Shown piece by piece: positions 8,280 through 17,292 of a stretch of 64,000 nt of DNA; positions within the stretch are counted from its first letter, which is position 1; every line of letters starts with the position of its first letter. The notes below the pieces were generated by a model, which worked only from the letters and a program-made list of their open reading frames with translations, made no database searches and was not told the DNA's origin. Both the position numbers and the translations under genes were made by a program. This DNA comes from DATAXP01 sp036272935 (GTDB taxonomy: Bacteria; Planctomycetota; Planctomycetia; Pirellulales; PNKZ01). The stretch lies in contig DATAXP010000110.1 of assembly GCA_036272935.1 (NCBI GenBank), forward strand, positions 1 to 64,000, given 5' to 3'.

Positions 8280-8495
8280 TTATTCGTCGCCGACTTGCAC
8301 GGCAGGATTCTCGAGGGCCCGCACCAGTTCCAGGTTCGCCTTCAACAACAAATCGACCGACAAGATCATGGTCTCGAAAAGCAGTCGCTGCTGGGCCGTC
8401 CAGGTCGACTGGCTGACTTCCAGCAGTTTCTGCGCTTCGGTGATGGACTCTGCCGAATAAGAAATATGCCGGACCACGTTCAAGGGAACTTTCAT
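8280..8495 (-). CDS. small helical protein of unknown function
   Basis: 71 aa from MKVPLNVVRHIS. No recognised domain. The sequence looks all-alpha and cytoplasmic: no signal peptide, no membrane segment, and amphipathic stretches (ITEAQKLLEVSQ, QQRLLFETMILSVDLLLKANLELVRAL) ending in an acidic tail. The ATG at 8493-8495 follows GAGGG with 6 nt spacing, which favours it over an upstream in-frame alternative adding 16 residues. It lies upstream of ndk on the same strand (about 80 nt), so the two may be cotranscribed. Confidence 0.7.
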   Translation of the reverse strand: MKVPLNVVRHISYSAESITEAQKLLEVSQSTWTAQQRLLFETMILSVDLLLKANLELVRALENPAVQVGDE

Positions 8496-8605
8496 GCCGC
8501 CCTCGTGTTGGCTGGTGCCTTTGCTGCGACCTGAAGCTTCCAAGAGCTTAAGGACCGCGCCCCCGGAGCGTCAAACGGTTGCCGAGTGCCGTGCCCTGGA
8601 ACGCG

Positions 8606-11191
8606 TCAGGTGACGTGGATCGTCTTGCTGGCGGCGTTCGATGCTACACCCTTGCTGTCGGTGAGCGTGAAGCTGATCGTGCGATCGTACACGCTCATTG
8701 AGGGGTTGGTGTTGTAGCACGCCACGTCGTCGAGCACTGCCTGCACGGCGGCTGCCGTGGCGCTGGCGTTGAACTGCACCACCAGCGGCGTCGAGCCCGA
8801 GCCGGCAGCGAACGTGGCGATCACCGTGCCGTTGTAGAGCAACTGGCTGCCCGTGATCGTGATCCCACCACCGGCAACGACCGTCACGCGATCGGCACTG
8901 CCGGCATTCGAGCCGAGCCCCACCGACAGCTTCGCGCTGGCTACGCCGTTGGTGCCGGCGGTTATCGTGGCGCCGCTGGCCACGACAGTCGCTCCCGCAC
9001 CGGGCGCATAGTTCACCGTGCCACTGATCCCGCCGAGTACCGGAGGCGCGGCAACGAAGTGAATCGTCTTCGTGACCGGGCTGGAGCTGGTGTTCGAGCT
9101 GTCGGTAATGGTGAAGCTGGCCGTGCGGTCAAAGATGCTTGCCTGTGCATTGGTGTTGTAGAACGCCACGTCGTCGAGCACAGCCTGGACGGCAGCGGTG
9201 GTGGCCGAGATGTAGAACTGCACGACCAGCGGGCTGGAGCCGGCACCGGCCTGGAACACGCCGATCGATGTGCCGTTGTACGACAGCGTGGTCTTATTGA
9301 GCGTGACGCCGCCACCGGCCGCGATCGTGAGCACGTCGGCACTGCCCGAAGAGCCGGTGAGCGCGACCTTCAGCACGGCGTCGCCGAGCGTGTTGCTGCC
9401 GGCAGTGGCGGTGGCGCTGGGAGCGACGAGCGTTGCCCCACTGCCAACCGTGTAGTTCACGGTGCCGCCGAGGTTGATCGCCGGCGGCAAGAGTTGCAGC
9501 GTGGTTGTCGCTTGAGCGCCGGTCGGAGTAACTTGTAAGTTGCCGTAAGCGTCGCTCGCCACGCTGTAAAAGCTGTAGGTGTGGCCGAACTGACCGACGA
9601 AGTTCGCAGCGGTCGCGGTAGTGTGATTTTGCCAGATCGTATAGGCGCCCCCGTTGTCGGAGACGAAGACCGTGTAGCTGGCGATCGGCGGACCTTCGGA
9701 GGCCGAATGTCCTGACCAGGTGACGAGGAACGGGCTAGAGTTCTCGACCGCCGGTAGCGGGGAGACATTGCTGAACAGCGTCTGGTACTCGAAGGCGCCG
9801 ATGTCGGGGGAGGCGTCGCGCGGCTGGCCGTTCTGATCGAGAACCCAATAAACCCACGCCCCGGCGCTGTGGCTGGCGGCGGTGGTGCCGTGGTAGCCGC
9901 GCGTGACGGTGAGCGTGTTGCCCGAGACATTCGTCACCAGGATTTGCTCGCTGTCGATGCGGATCACGTAGCTGCCCGGCGTACTGGCGATAGCCGAGCC
10001 CAGGACCACCGGGATTGTCGTGACGGCGGCGCTGATGGCGGAGCTGACGTTGGTGATGTAGCCGCCGGCGTTGATGGCCGGACTGTTGGCGTACAGGGCC
10101 ATGGTCTCGGTGGGGCCGCCGTAATAGTACAGCGAGGTAAGCCGTGGATTGATCGGGCTGGCGCTGGTGCCGACCTGGTTGCCGGCGGCGCCATTGGTGA
10201 TACCAGTCATGCCGGTGCCGTCGCCGATCAGGTTATTGGTGCTCGTCGATTGCACGGCGCCGTCAATGTCGGGGTCGTCAACCCCGGCCGTGTTGCCGGC
10301 TACGATCGTGCTCAGCAGCGTGAGCGTGCCGCCGTAGCTGTAGATCCCGCCTCCATAGTATGTGGCCGAGTTTCCGGACAAGGTGGAGTTGCTGACGGTC
10401 GCCGTGCCGTAGTTGTAGATGCCGCCGCCATAGGAGGCCGGATTTCCGGCGAAGGTGGAGTTGCTAACCGTCGCCGTGCCGCTGTCGTTGAAGATGCCGC
10501 CGCCGGAGTTGCCCGAATTTCCGGCGAAGGTGGAGTTGCTGACCGTCTGCGTGCTGCTGTTGTAGATGCCGCCGCCGACGCCGCTAGTGACCGAATTCCC
10601 GGAAAAGGTGGAATTGTCGATGGTCATCGTGCCTGAATTGTAAATCGCTCCGCCAGCCGCCGATTGGTTTTGCGAAAACGTGCAGTTGGTGATGGTCAAC
10701 GCGCCAAGGTTGTAGATCGCCGCGCCACCGTATCCTTGCGCTTCAATATTGCAGTTGGCCATCGTCAGGCCCAACATCGCGGCGGTGACGCCGGCATCGA
10801 CCTGAAAGTCGCGGCTGCCAGTGGCAGCAGTCAGCGTGATCTGGTTCGCGCCGTTGATCGTGATCACGCCGCTGCCGGCGCCGCCGGCTCCTACTTCCAA
10901 CTGTCCCTGCGTCAAAGTGATGGTCTGGCCATTGAGGGCGGATGAGAAACTGATCGTGTCGGAGGTGCCGTTCTTGGCGTCGGTGTTGGCCGTCAGGACC
11001 GCGTCGCGCAGCGAAACGCCGGGGTGTGAGACGGCGTCGCTCGTGGTTGTCACCACGATCGAGGTGAGTAGCCGGCGCTCTTCGAGCGATTCGAATCCCA
11101 ACGCGCGGAAGCGTCGCCGCCGAAGCTGCGGACGCTGCACCAAGGAATCATTCGCCCGTCGCCGCCCACCGAACCAGCGCGAGACGTCCAT
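8606..11191 (-). CDS. large secreted beta-helix surface protein with planctomycete export motif
   Basis: 861 aa. The N-terminus is basic and carries the ESLEERRLL motif (34-42) that marks many large exported planctomycete proteins, followed by a short hydrophobic stretch. Residues about 70-330 are a right-handed parallel beta-helix: repeated 20-25-residue rungs of the form TVSNSTFSGNS..GGGIYN. A fibronectin-like segment (about 460-560) is followed by two homologous repeats of about 130 aa beginning GGTVNYTVGSGATLV and SGTVNYAPGAGATVV, each containing PLVVQFxxSAT(T)AAVQAVLDDV. The protein ends with KTIHVT, without a PEP-CTERM or type IX tail. It probably sits on the cell surface or in the periplasm; ligand unknown. 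Good ribosome site (GAGGGGGC). Monocistronic as far as can be seen. Confidence 0.88.
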   Translation of the reverse strand: MDVSRWFGGRRRANDSLVQRPQLRRRRFRALGFESLEERRLLTSIVVTTTSDAVSHPGVSLRDAVLTANTDAKNGTSDTISFSSALNGQTITLTQGQLEVGAGGAGSGVITINGANQITLTAATGSRDFQVDAGVTAAMLGLTMANCNIEAQGYGGAAIYNLGALTITNCTFSQNQSAAGGAIYNSGTMTIDNSTFSGNSVTSGVGGGIYNSSTQTVSNSTFAGNSGNSGGGIFNDSGTATVSNSTFAGNPASYGGGIYNYGTATVSNSTLSGNSATYYGGGIYSYGGTLTLLSTIVAGNTAGVDDPDIDGAVQSTSTNNLIGDGTGMTGITNGAAGNQVGTSASPINPRLTSLYYYGGPTETMALYANSPAINAGGYITNVSSAISAAVTTIPVVLGSAIASTPGSYVIRIDSEQILVTNVSGNTLTVTRGYHGTTAASHSAGAWVYWVLDQNGQPRDASPDIGAFEYQTLFSNVSPLPAVENSSPFLVTWSGHSASEGPPIASYTVFVSDNGGAYTIWQNHTTATAANFVGQFGHTYSFYSVASDAYGNLQVTPTGAQATTTLQLLPPAINLGGTVNYTVGSGATLVAPSATATAGSNTLGDAVLKVALTGSSGSADVLTIAAGGGVTLNKTTLSYNGTSIGVFQAGAGSSPLVVQFYISATTAAVQAVLDDVAFYNTNAQASIFDRTASFTITDSSNTSSSPVTKTIHFVAAPPVLGGISGTVNYAPGAGATVVASGATITAGTNGVASAKLSVGLGSNAGSADRVTVVAGGGITITGSQLLYNGTVIATFAAGSGSTPLVVQFNASATAAAVQAVLDDVACYNTNPSMSVYDRTISFTLTDSKGVASNAASKTIHVT

Positions 11192-11344
11192 CGCCGCCCC
11201 CTCGTCGTTGCCAAGATTTGCCCCGCGATGCCATGAGCATAGTTACGGCAGACGCCGTCGACAAACGAATTGCAGCGGCAAACGCCCTTCGCCGCGGGCG
11301 AACCGTAAGTCCGCGAACGTCTCACGCTGCGCAGGCGTCAGCGC

Positions 11345-13168
11345 TCACGCTGCACAAGCATCGACGAAGCGCTCGTAGAGTGCCGCGTAGGTGCCGCTGG
11401 CCTTGACGAGCTGGTCGTGCGAACCACGCTCGACGATCCGGCCGTGATCGAGCACCAGCACCACGTCGGCATGCCGGATTGTGCTGAGCCGATGGGCGAT
11501 CACGAAGCTCGTGCGGCCCGACAGCAGCCGGGCCAGCGCGCGTTGCACACGATGCTCGGTCATCGAGTCGACATTGCTGGTGGCCTCGTCGAGAATCAGG
11601 ATGCGCGGATCGCCGACCATCGCCCGGGCGAAGCACACGAGCTGCCGCTGGCCGACGGATAATCGGCCGCCGCGCTCGCCGACCTGCGTGTGACAGCCTT
11701 CCGGCAGGGCTTCGATCAGATCGAGGCAATCGAGCCGGCGGAACACGTCGATAATCTCGTCGTCGGTCGCTTCGGGTCGCCCCACGCGCACATTGTCCAG
11801 CACGCTGGCTGAGAACAAAAAGTTCTGTTGCAACACGATGCCGACGTGGCGGCGCAAGTCGGCAGTGCGGATTTGCCGGATGTCATGGCCATCGACCAGC
11901 AACTCGCCGGTGCCGGGGAGATAGAACTTGGCGATCAGGTTGATGATCGACGTCTTGCCGCTACCGGTGTGGCCAACCAGCGCGATGGTCTTGCCGGGTT
12001 CGGCAACGAAGCTGATGTCGTGCAGCACCGGCCGCCCGGGGTCGTAAGCGAACGACAGGTCGCGGAACTCGATCCGGCCGCGCACCTGCGGCAGCGGACG
12101 GGCCGAGGGCGGGTCGACCCATTCCGGTTCGGTGTCGAGCAAGCGGAACACGCGCTCCGCACCGGCCATCGCGGTGAGCGCCTGATTATATTGCCCGCCG
12201 ATATTGCTGATCGGCGAGAAGAACATGCCAGCCATAAAGAAGAACCCGACCAGATCGCCGACGTCGGTGCCGCCGCCAGGGCTCAGCACTTGCCAGCCGC
12301 CGATCAACAGCAACAGCGCGACGAAGCACTGGTTGTTCAAATCGAGCAACGGCTGAAAGAGTCCCTGCATGCGCAGGGCGGCAAAGTTATAGCGCGAATG
12401 GTCTTCGATCAGCTCGTGGAACAGCGCGGCATTGGTCCGCTGGCGGACAAAACCTTGGGTGACGCGAATGCCGTTGACGCTCTCGGCAAGTGTGGCGGTC
12501 ACACGGCTAAACGAATCGCGAATCGCCCGGTAGGCATGGCTGAGTCGGCGGTGAAAGTGCCGGTTGATCGCCCACAGCACCGGGGCCAGGCCGAGCACCA
12601 GCAGGAACAGCATCGCGTCGTACCAGAGCATGAACGTCGCGGCGACGATCATCTGCCCTAGTTGCACGAGCGTGACGAACAGCACCTCCTGCACGCCGGT
12701 TCGCAGGTCCTCGACGTCGGAGATCATGCGACTGATGATGCGGCCCACCTTCGTGGTGTGGAAATAGCGCATCGGCATGCGTTGGAGGTGGCGGAAAATG
12801 TCGTTGCGCAGATCGTGTACCACCGCCTCGCCCAGTTCGAGCGCCAGCCGTTGGCGGAAGTACATGGTCAGTTGTGTGAATAGCGCTAGCGCCGCGAAGA
12901 GGCAAGCGCCGACGACGAGCCCCCGTGAGTCACCATCGGCGACGGGGCCTTTGATCACCGCGGCGATGATCCACGTGAGGCACGGCAACTGGATGGATCG
13001 CAGCACGACCGATACGAGCAAGATGTTGCGCATCCGCGCGTGCGGCTGCGTGTAGCGAAACAATCGCACGATGAGCCGGAAGTCGAGCGGATGCTTATCG
13101 GGCTCGCGCTCGTGGGTCGACACGGCAACCAGTGTTGCCTGAGATTTCGGCGCGGCGGAAGCGATCAT
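11345..13168 (-). CDS. ABC exporter half-transporter with the catalytic glutamate and a variant signature (heterodimer subunit)
   Basis: 607 aa. An N-terminal six-helix type IV ABC transmembrane domain (about 45-330) is followed by an ATPase domain: Walker A GHTGSGKTS near 400, Walker B with catalytic Glu528 in LDEATSN, and switch His in VIAHRLST. The signature is LSVGQ (503-507) rather than LSGGQ. The partner gene upstream has the opposite defect, so the two form an asymmetric heterodimer with one degenerate ATP site. The start codon overlaps the stop of the partner by 4 bp (ATGA), with GGGAGGT 5 nt upstream. Substrate unknown; lipid, peptide or drug export is usual for the MsbA/MdlB-like group. 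Confidence 0.93.
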   Translation of the reverse strand: MIASAAPKSQATLVAVSTHEREPDKHPLDFRLIVRLFRYTQPHARMRNILLVSVVLRSIQLPCLTWIIAAVIKGPVADGDSRGLVVGACLFAALALFTQLTMYFRQRLALELGEAVVHDLRNDIFRHLQRMPMRYFHTTKVGRIISRMISDVEDLRTGVQEVLFVTLVQLGQMIVAATFMLWYDAMLFLLVLGLAPVLWAINRHFHRRLSHAYRAIRDSFSRVTATLAESVNGIRVTQGFVRQRTNAALFHELIEDHSRYNFAALRMQGLFQPLLDLNNQCFVALLLLIGGWQVLSPGGGTDVGDLVGFFFMAGMFFSPISNIGGQYNQALTAMAGAERVFRLLDTEPEWVDPPSARPLPQVRGRIEFRDLSFAYDPGRPVLHDISFVAEPGKTIALVGHTGSGKTSIINLIAKFYLPGTGELLVDGHDIRQIRTADLRRHVGIVLQQNFLFSASVLDNVRVGRPEATDDEIIDVFRRLDCLDLIEALPEGCHTQVGERGGRLSVGQRQLVCFARAMVGDPRILILDEATSNVDSMTEHRVQRALARLLSGRTSFVIAHRLSTIRHADVVLVLDHGRIVERGSHDQLVKASGTYAALYERFVDACAA

Positions 13169-15114
13169 ACGACCTCCCGCAGGTTGGAGAAGCCGAAGTG
13201 CGGCATCGCCGTCACCTCGTGAGCGCGTGCCGATTGAATTGCCGCGGCATGACGGTAGTAGCCGGGCATGGCGAGCAGTTCGGCGTGTGTGCCTTGCTGC
13301 ACGATGCGCCCATGGTCGAGCACGATGATCCTGTCGGCCCGTCTCAGCGTGCTCATGCGATGAGCGATCACGAGCGTGGTGCGGCCGTGCATGGCACGCG
13401 CCATGGCATCGAGCATTTCGTGCTCGGTTTCGGGATCGACGGCCGAGCTGGCGTCGTCGAGGATCAGGATCGGCGGCTCGAGCAGCAGAGCCCGGGCGAT
13501 CGCCAATCGCTGCCGCTGCCCACCCGAAAGGTTGCAGCCGTATTCGCCGATGATCGTGTCGTATCCGTCGGGGAGCTGCTCGATGAACTCGTGAGCCGCG
13601 GCGGTGCGGGCCGCTCGTTCGATTTGTTCGCGCGTCGCCTCAGGGTGGCCGAAGGCGATATTCGCCGCAACGGAGTGGCTGAACAGAAAGCTGTCCTGAA
13701 ACACGATGCCGATGTTCCGCCGCAGATCGTCGAGATGCCAGTCGCGCACGTCGACGCTATCGATCAGCACGCGGCCGGCTGTCGGGTCGTAAAACCTGGG
13801 CAACAGGCTGACGAGCGTGCTTTTGCCCGACCCGGTAGCGCCGGCAATGGCGATGCACTGCCCGGGGCGCGCCTCAAAATCGATCGCCGCGAGCACCGGC
13901 TTTCCCGGCTGGTACGCGAAGTCGACGTGCTCGAAGCGGAGGTGACCGGCCATCGCCTTGCGGCGAGGCGTTTCCGGAACGTTGTCGACTTCCAGCGGAG
14001 CGTCGAGCACCTCGAACACGCGCTCGGCACCGGTGATGCTCGATTGAATGCTGTTGCTGATGTTGGCCAGGTTGCCGACCTGCGTAGCGAACTGGTTCAG
14101 CAAGTTAGCGAACACGAACAGACCTTCGCCCAGCAGTAGCTCGCCCTGGAGCACCAGCCGGCCGCCGTAGCCCATGAGAATCAGCAGGTTCAACTGGGCC
14201 AGGAAGCCGATCGAGGGCTGGAAGATGCTCAGTTTGCGGAAGACTTCATACTTGCCGTTCTTCACTTCCTCGTTGGCGGCGACGAACTTGGCGATCTCGC
14301 GATCCTGGCAGTTGAAGCTTTTCACGACGTGCATCCCCTGCACGTTCTCCGAGAGCGCGAGCACCAGCTTGTCGCTGGCGGCACGGTTGCGCTGATAGGC
14401 GGGCCGCACCTTGCGCGAGAACCGCATCGAAGCGAACCACATGATCGGCGTCGTCGCGAGGCACGCCAAGGTCAACGGCACGTGGACGCTGAGCATGTAG
14501 CCGAGATAAACGGCCAACGTCAGACCGGTGACGATCACCTGGATCATCACGCCGTCGACGAACAGCCGCACCCCCTGCACGTCGCCGGTGACACGGTTGA
14601 TGATCGATCCGCTTTCGTGGCGATCGTAGAAGCGGAAGCTGAGCCGCTGGAGTTTTTCGTACACGTCGCTGCGTAACTGCACGACAATGCGCTGCGTGAG
14701 GTCGGCAGCGCGCACGGCGGCGATGTACCGCGCCCAAGTGTGCAAAGCCGCTAGAAACAGAATCGCACCGGCGATGGCCGCGACGACCAGCCGCGGCGAC
14801 CAACTCTCGGGCGGGCGCAGCCCCAGAGGCCATTGCGGTGTGGCGCTGATCGGGTCGACGGTGGCGCGAATGTAGTCGATCGCCAAGCCAGTCAGCCCCA
14901 GTGACCACAGGCCGATGGCCACGAGCAGGCATTGCTGAAACACGACAGCCACGCAGCCAGCGCGATAGCGCCAGCCGAGGGCGAGCATTCGACGGATAAT
15001 CGCCGCCTGTGAAGGGGCAGCTTGCGGTGCCGCGCTGGAGTTCGCCGTCTTGGACGACGGCGCGGCCGGGCTCGCAGATGGACTAACCTTCGGCGGGGCC
15101 GACGGACGCGACAC
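13165..15114 (-). CDS. ABC exporter half-transporter with Glu-to-Asp Walker B change (heterodimer partner)
   Basis: 649 aa. A Pro/Ala/Ser-rich cytoplasmic N-tail of about 38 residues precedes a six-helix transmembrane domain (about 45-350) and an ATPase domain with Walker A GATGSGKST near 425, canonical signature LSGGQ at 529-533 and VIAHRMST. The catalytic glutamate is replaced by Asp554 (ILILDDASSAVD). Pairing with the LSVGQ subunit encoded next puts both changes in the same composite ATP site, as in TM287/288-type exporters. The start is GTG, with CAGGAGC about 10 nt upstream; no ATG nearby suits. First gene of the two-gene operon. Confidence 0.93.
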   Translation of the reverse strand: MSRPSAPPKVSPSASPAAPSSKTANSSAAPQAAPSQAAIIRRMLALGWRYRAGCVAVVFQQCLLVAIGLWSLGLTGLAIDYIRATVDPISATPQWPLGLRPPESWSPRLVVAAIAGAILFLAALHTWARYIAAVRAADLTQRIVVQLRSDVYEKLQRLSFRFYDRHESGSIINRVTGDVQGVRLFVDGVMIQVIVTGLTLAVYLGYMLSVHVPLTLACLATTPIMWFASMRFSRKVRPAYQRNRAASDKLVLALSENVQGMHVVKSFNCQDREIAKFVAANEEVKNGKYEVFRKLSIFQPSIGFLAQLNLLILMGYGGRLVLQGELLLGEGLFVFANLLNQFATQVGNLANISNSIQSSITGAERVFEVLDAPLEVDNVPETPRRKAMAGHLRFEHVDFAYQPGKPVLAAIDFEARPGQCIAIAGATGSGKSTLVSLLPRFYDPTAGRVLIDSVDVRDWHLDDLRRNIGIVFQDSFLFSHSVAANIAFGHPEATREQIERAARTAAAHEFIEQLPDGYDTIIGEYGCNLSGGQRQRLAIARALLLEPPILILDDASSAVDPETEHEMLDAMARAMHGRTTLVIAHRMSTLRRADRIIVLDHGRIVQQGTHAELLAMPGYYRHAAAIQSARAHEVTAMPHFGFSNLREVV

Positions 15115-15269
15115 GCTGGCAGGGCTCCTGGTTGTTTCTTCCCTGCGCGAAGTCTAGCAAGCTCGCCGAGCGAGACAACGGCAATTGTCGTCGGCTTCGG
15201 CTCGCGGTTTGAGCCATGCGGCGCAACTCGTTAGAATGCTCACGTTACGCTCCACGGCGAGACTTGTGC

Positions 15270-16700
15270 ATGCTGCGCTTCTTCAGCGGCAAAGGGGCCC
15301 GAACTGCCGGCATCTCGCGCCGGCAATGGCTGCAAATCGGCACGCTGGCCGGTTTGGAGACCCTCGTTGGCGGTCGAGCGCCGCGCGGCGTCGACGCAAC
15401 GAAATCGAAGATCGCCGGCTTCGGCCGGGCGCGCTCGGTGATCCTGGTGTATGCCAGCGGCGGGCAAAGCCAGTTGGACACTTGGGACCCAAAGCCCAGC
15501 GCGCCCGACGGAATTCGCGGCGAGTTCGCGCCGATCGCCACCGCCGTCCCGGGCGTCAACGTGTGCGAGCACATGCCGCGGCTGGCCCGGTTGGCCGATC
15601 GCTACACGATCGTCCGTAGCGTCAGTCACGACGACCTGGATCACGGCTCGGCCAGCTATCTGGCGCTCACCGGGAGGTTCCATGCCAGGAAATCGTCGAA
15701 CCCTCCGCCAAGCCCCAGCGACGACCCGACCTACGGTGCCGTGCTGAAGCGCGTGCATCGCAACGATCGCTTTCCGTACGACTGCGTACACGTCAATGGA
15801 CCGCTGCAAGTGCCGGTGCTGCCGTCGCCGGGACAGAATGCCGGATTCTTGGGACGCAATTACGAGCCGCTCGTGATTGGCGACGCGAGCACCAAGCGCG
15901 TGGCGTTGGCCGATTTGGATCGGCACGTCGATGTTTCACTCGACCGGCTCAACGGGCGGCAATCGCTGCGCGCGGCACTTGAGGCGGCGGCCCGTGACGC
16001 CGCCGGCGATCGTACGCGGGTCGAGATGGATCAGCTTTACCGGCAGGCGTTTGAACTGCTGAACTCGCCGCAGGTCAGTCAGGCGTTCGACCTTTCGCTG
16101 GAAGATTCGCGGCTGCGCGATCGTTACGGCCGACATCGCTCGGGACAGGCGTGCCTGCTGGCCCGGCGGCTGGTCGAGGCGGGCGTGCCGCTGGTGACCG
16201 TCTTCTTCAATCACACGGCTCGCGGGCAGGACACGGCACCCACGGATACGAACGCCTACGGCTGGGACACGCACAACGATATCTTCGACGCGCTCAAGGT
16301 CCATCTGCTGCCGCGGTTCGACGCCAGCTTTGCGACGCTGCTGCAAGACCTCGACGACCGCGGCCTGCTCGAGGAAACCCTGGTGGTGTGCATGGGTGAG
16401 TTCGGCCGAGCGCCGCGTGTGGCCTTGGAGCCGCGGTTCGCCGGCAGCTCGCCGGGCCGCAAGCACTGGGCGAGCGTGTATTCGATCGTGCTGGCCGGCG
16501 CGGGCGTGCAGCGTGGCGGGGTGTACGGCGCTAGCGACGCGATCGGCGCAGTGCCGGCCCGAGATCGCGTCACGCCGGGCGACGTGGCGGCCACCATGTT
16601 CTCGGCCCTGGGCATCGATCCCGCGGGGCACTATGTCGATGCCCTCGGGCGACCTTTTCCGATCGCCACCGGTCGGCCGATGGAATCTCTCTACGGTTGA
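15270..16700 (+). CDS. DUF1501 family Tat-exported protein
   Basis: 476 aa. The twin-arginine motif SRRQWLQIG is at 16-24 and a short hydrophobic segment follows. The DUF1501 hallmarks are SVILVYASGGQSQLDTWDPK, the SHDDLDHGSASYLALTG segment, WDTHNDIF, ETLVVCMGEFGRAPRV and KHWASVYSIVLAGAGVQRGG; the pattern is a member of the alkaline-phosphatase/sulfatase-like fold. DUF1501 proteins are very numerous in Planctomycetes, commonly near DUF1549/DUF1553 cytochrome genes, which are absent here. Enzymatic activity has not been established for the family. The start at MLRFFSGKGA places the Tat signal properly; the frame is open further upstream. The YhcH-like gene begins 16 nt after its stop. Confidence 0.9.
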   Translation: MLRFFSGKGARTAGISRRQWLQIGTLAGLETLVGGRAPRGVDATKSKIAGFGRARSVILVYASGGQSQLDTWDPKPSAPDGIRGEFAPIATAVPGVNVCEHMPRLARLADRYTIVRSVSHDDLDHGSASYLALTGRFHARKSSNPPPSPSDDPTYGAVLKRVHRNDRFPYDCVHVNGPLQVPVLPSPGQNAGFLGRNYEPLVIGDASTKRVALADLDRHVDVSLDRLNGRQSLRAALEAAARDAAGDRTRVEMDQLYRQAFELLNSPQVSQAFDLSLEDSRLRDRYGRHRSGQACLLARRLVEAGVPLVTVFFNHTARGQDTAPTDTNAYGWDTHNDIFDALKVHLLPRFDASFATLLQDLDDRGLLEETLVVCMGEFGRAPRVALEPRFAGSSPGRKHWASVYSIVLAGAGVQRGGVYGASDAIGAVPARDRVTPGDVAATMFSALGIDPAGHYVDALGRPFPIATGRPMESLYG

Positions 16701-16716
16701 ATCCCGGAAGGAACGC

Positions 16717-17163
16717 ATGATTCTGGATACCATCGAGCAGGCTGCCCGATATGCCGCATTGCATCCGCTGTTCGAGCGGGCGTTTCATTACTTGCGAGTT
16801 ACCGACCTTGCCGCGCTGGAGTTAGGCCGGCACGAGCTGGACGGTGATCGGTTGTATGTGCTGTTGGCACGCGATGAGGGGCGCACGCGCTTGGGGGCGA
16901 AGCTCGAGGCGCACCGGCGGTACATCGACATTCAATACTTGATCGCTGGCGACGAGGAGATGGGCTGGCGGTCCACGGCCGAGTGCTCGAAAATCGACAC
17001 TCCTTATAACGACGGGCGGGATTTCCTGCTGTTTGCCGATCCGCCGGTCAGTTGGCTCGCGGTGCCGCCGCGCAGCCTGACGATCTTCTGGCCGGGCGAC
17101 GCCCACGCCCCGCTTGCGGGCAGCGGACCGGTGCACAAAGCGGTGGTAAAGGTCGCGGTGTAA
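16717..17163 (+). CDS. YhcH/YjgK/YiaL (DUF386) family protein
   Basis: 148 aa, soluble. The fold is a cupin-like beta-sandwich related to the N-terminal half of beta-galactosidase subunit beta. Family landmarks are EAHRRYIDIQYLIAGDEEMGW (metal-site His and Glu), DFLLFADPP, FWPGDAHAP and HKAVVKV, the last being the conserved C-terminal Lys. Members such as YhcH and NanQ act on sugars in sialic-acid catabolism (anomerase for NanQ), but no sialic-acid genes are nearby, so the substrate is open. Start chosen at MILDTIEQA with AAGGAA 3-8 nt upstream, 16 nt after the DUF1501 gene; the two are likely cotranscribed. Confidence 0.88.
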   Translation: MILDTIEQAARYAALHPLFERAFHYLRVTDLAALELGRHELDGDRLYVLLARDEGRTRLGAKLEAHRRYIDIQYLIAGDEEMGWRSTAECSKIDTPYNDGRDFLLFADPPVSWLAVPPRSLTIFWPGDAHAPLAGSGPVHKAVVKVAV

Positions 17164-17292
17164 GGCTGAAGGCGGAGCGTTTGCCAATCGCGGGTCGATC
17201 AATTAGTTTGGAGTGATCGACACCGAGTCTGCAGACATTGCTTCCGCTGCTCCCTTCGTTCCTCCCCCGCACGTCCTCCAAGGTTCCGCGTC

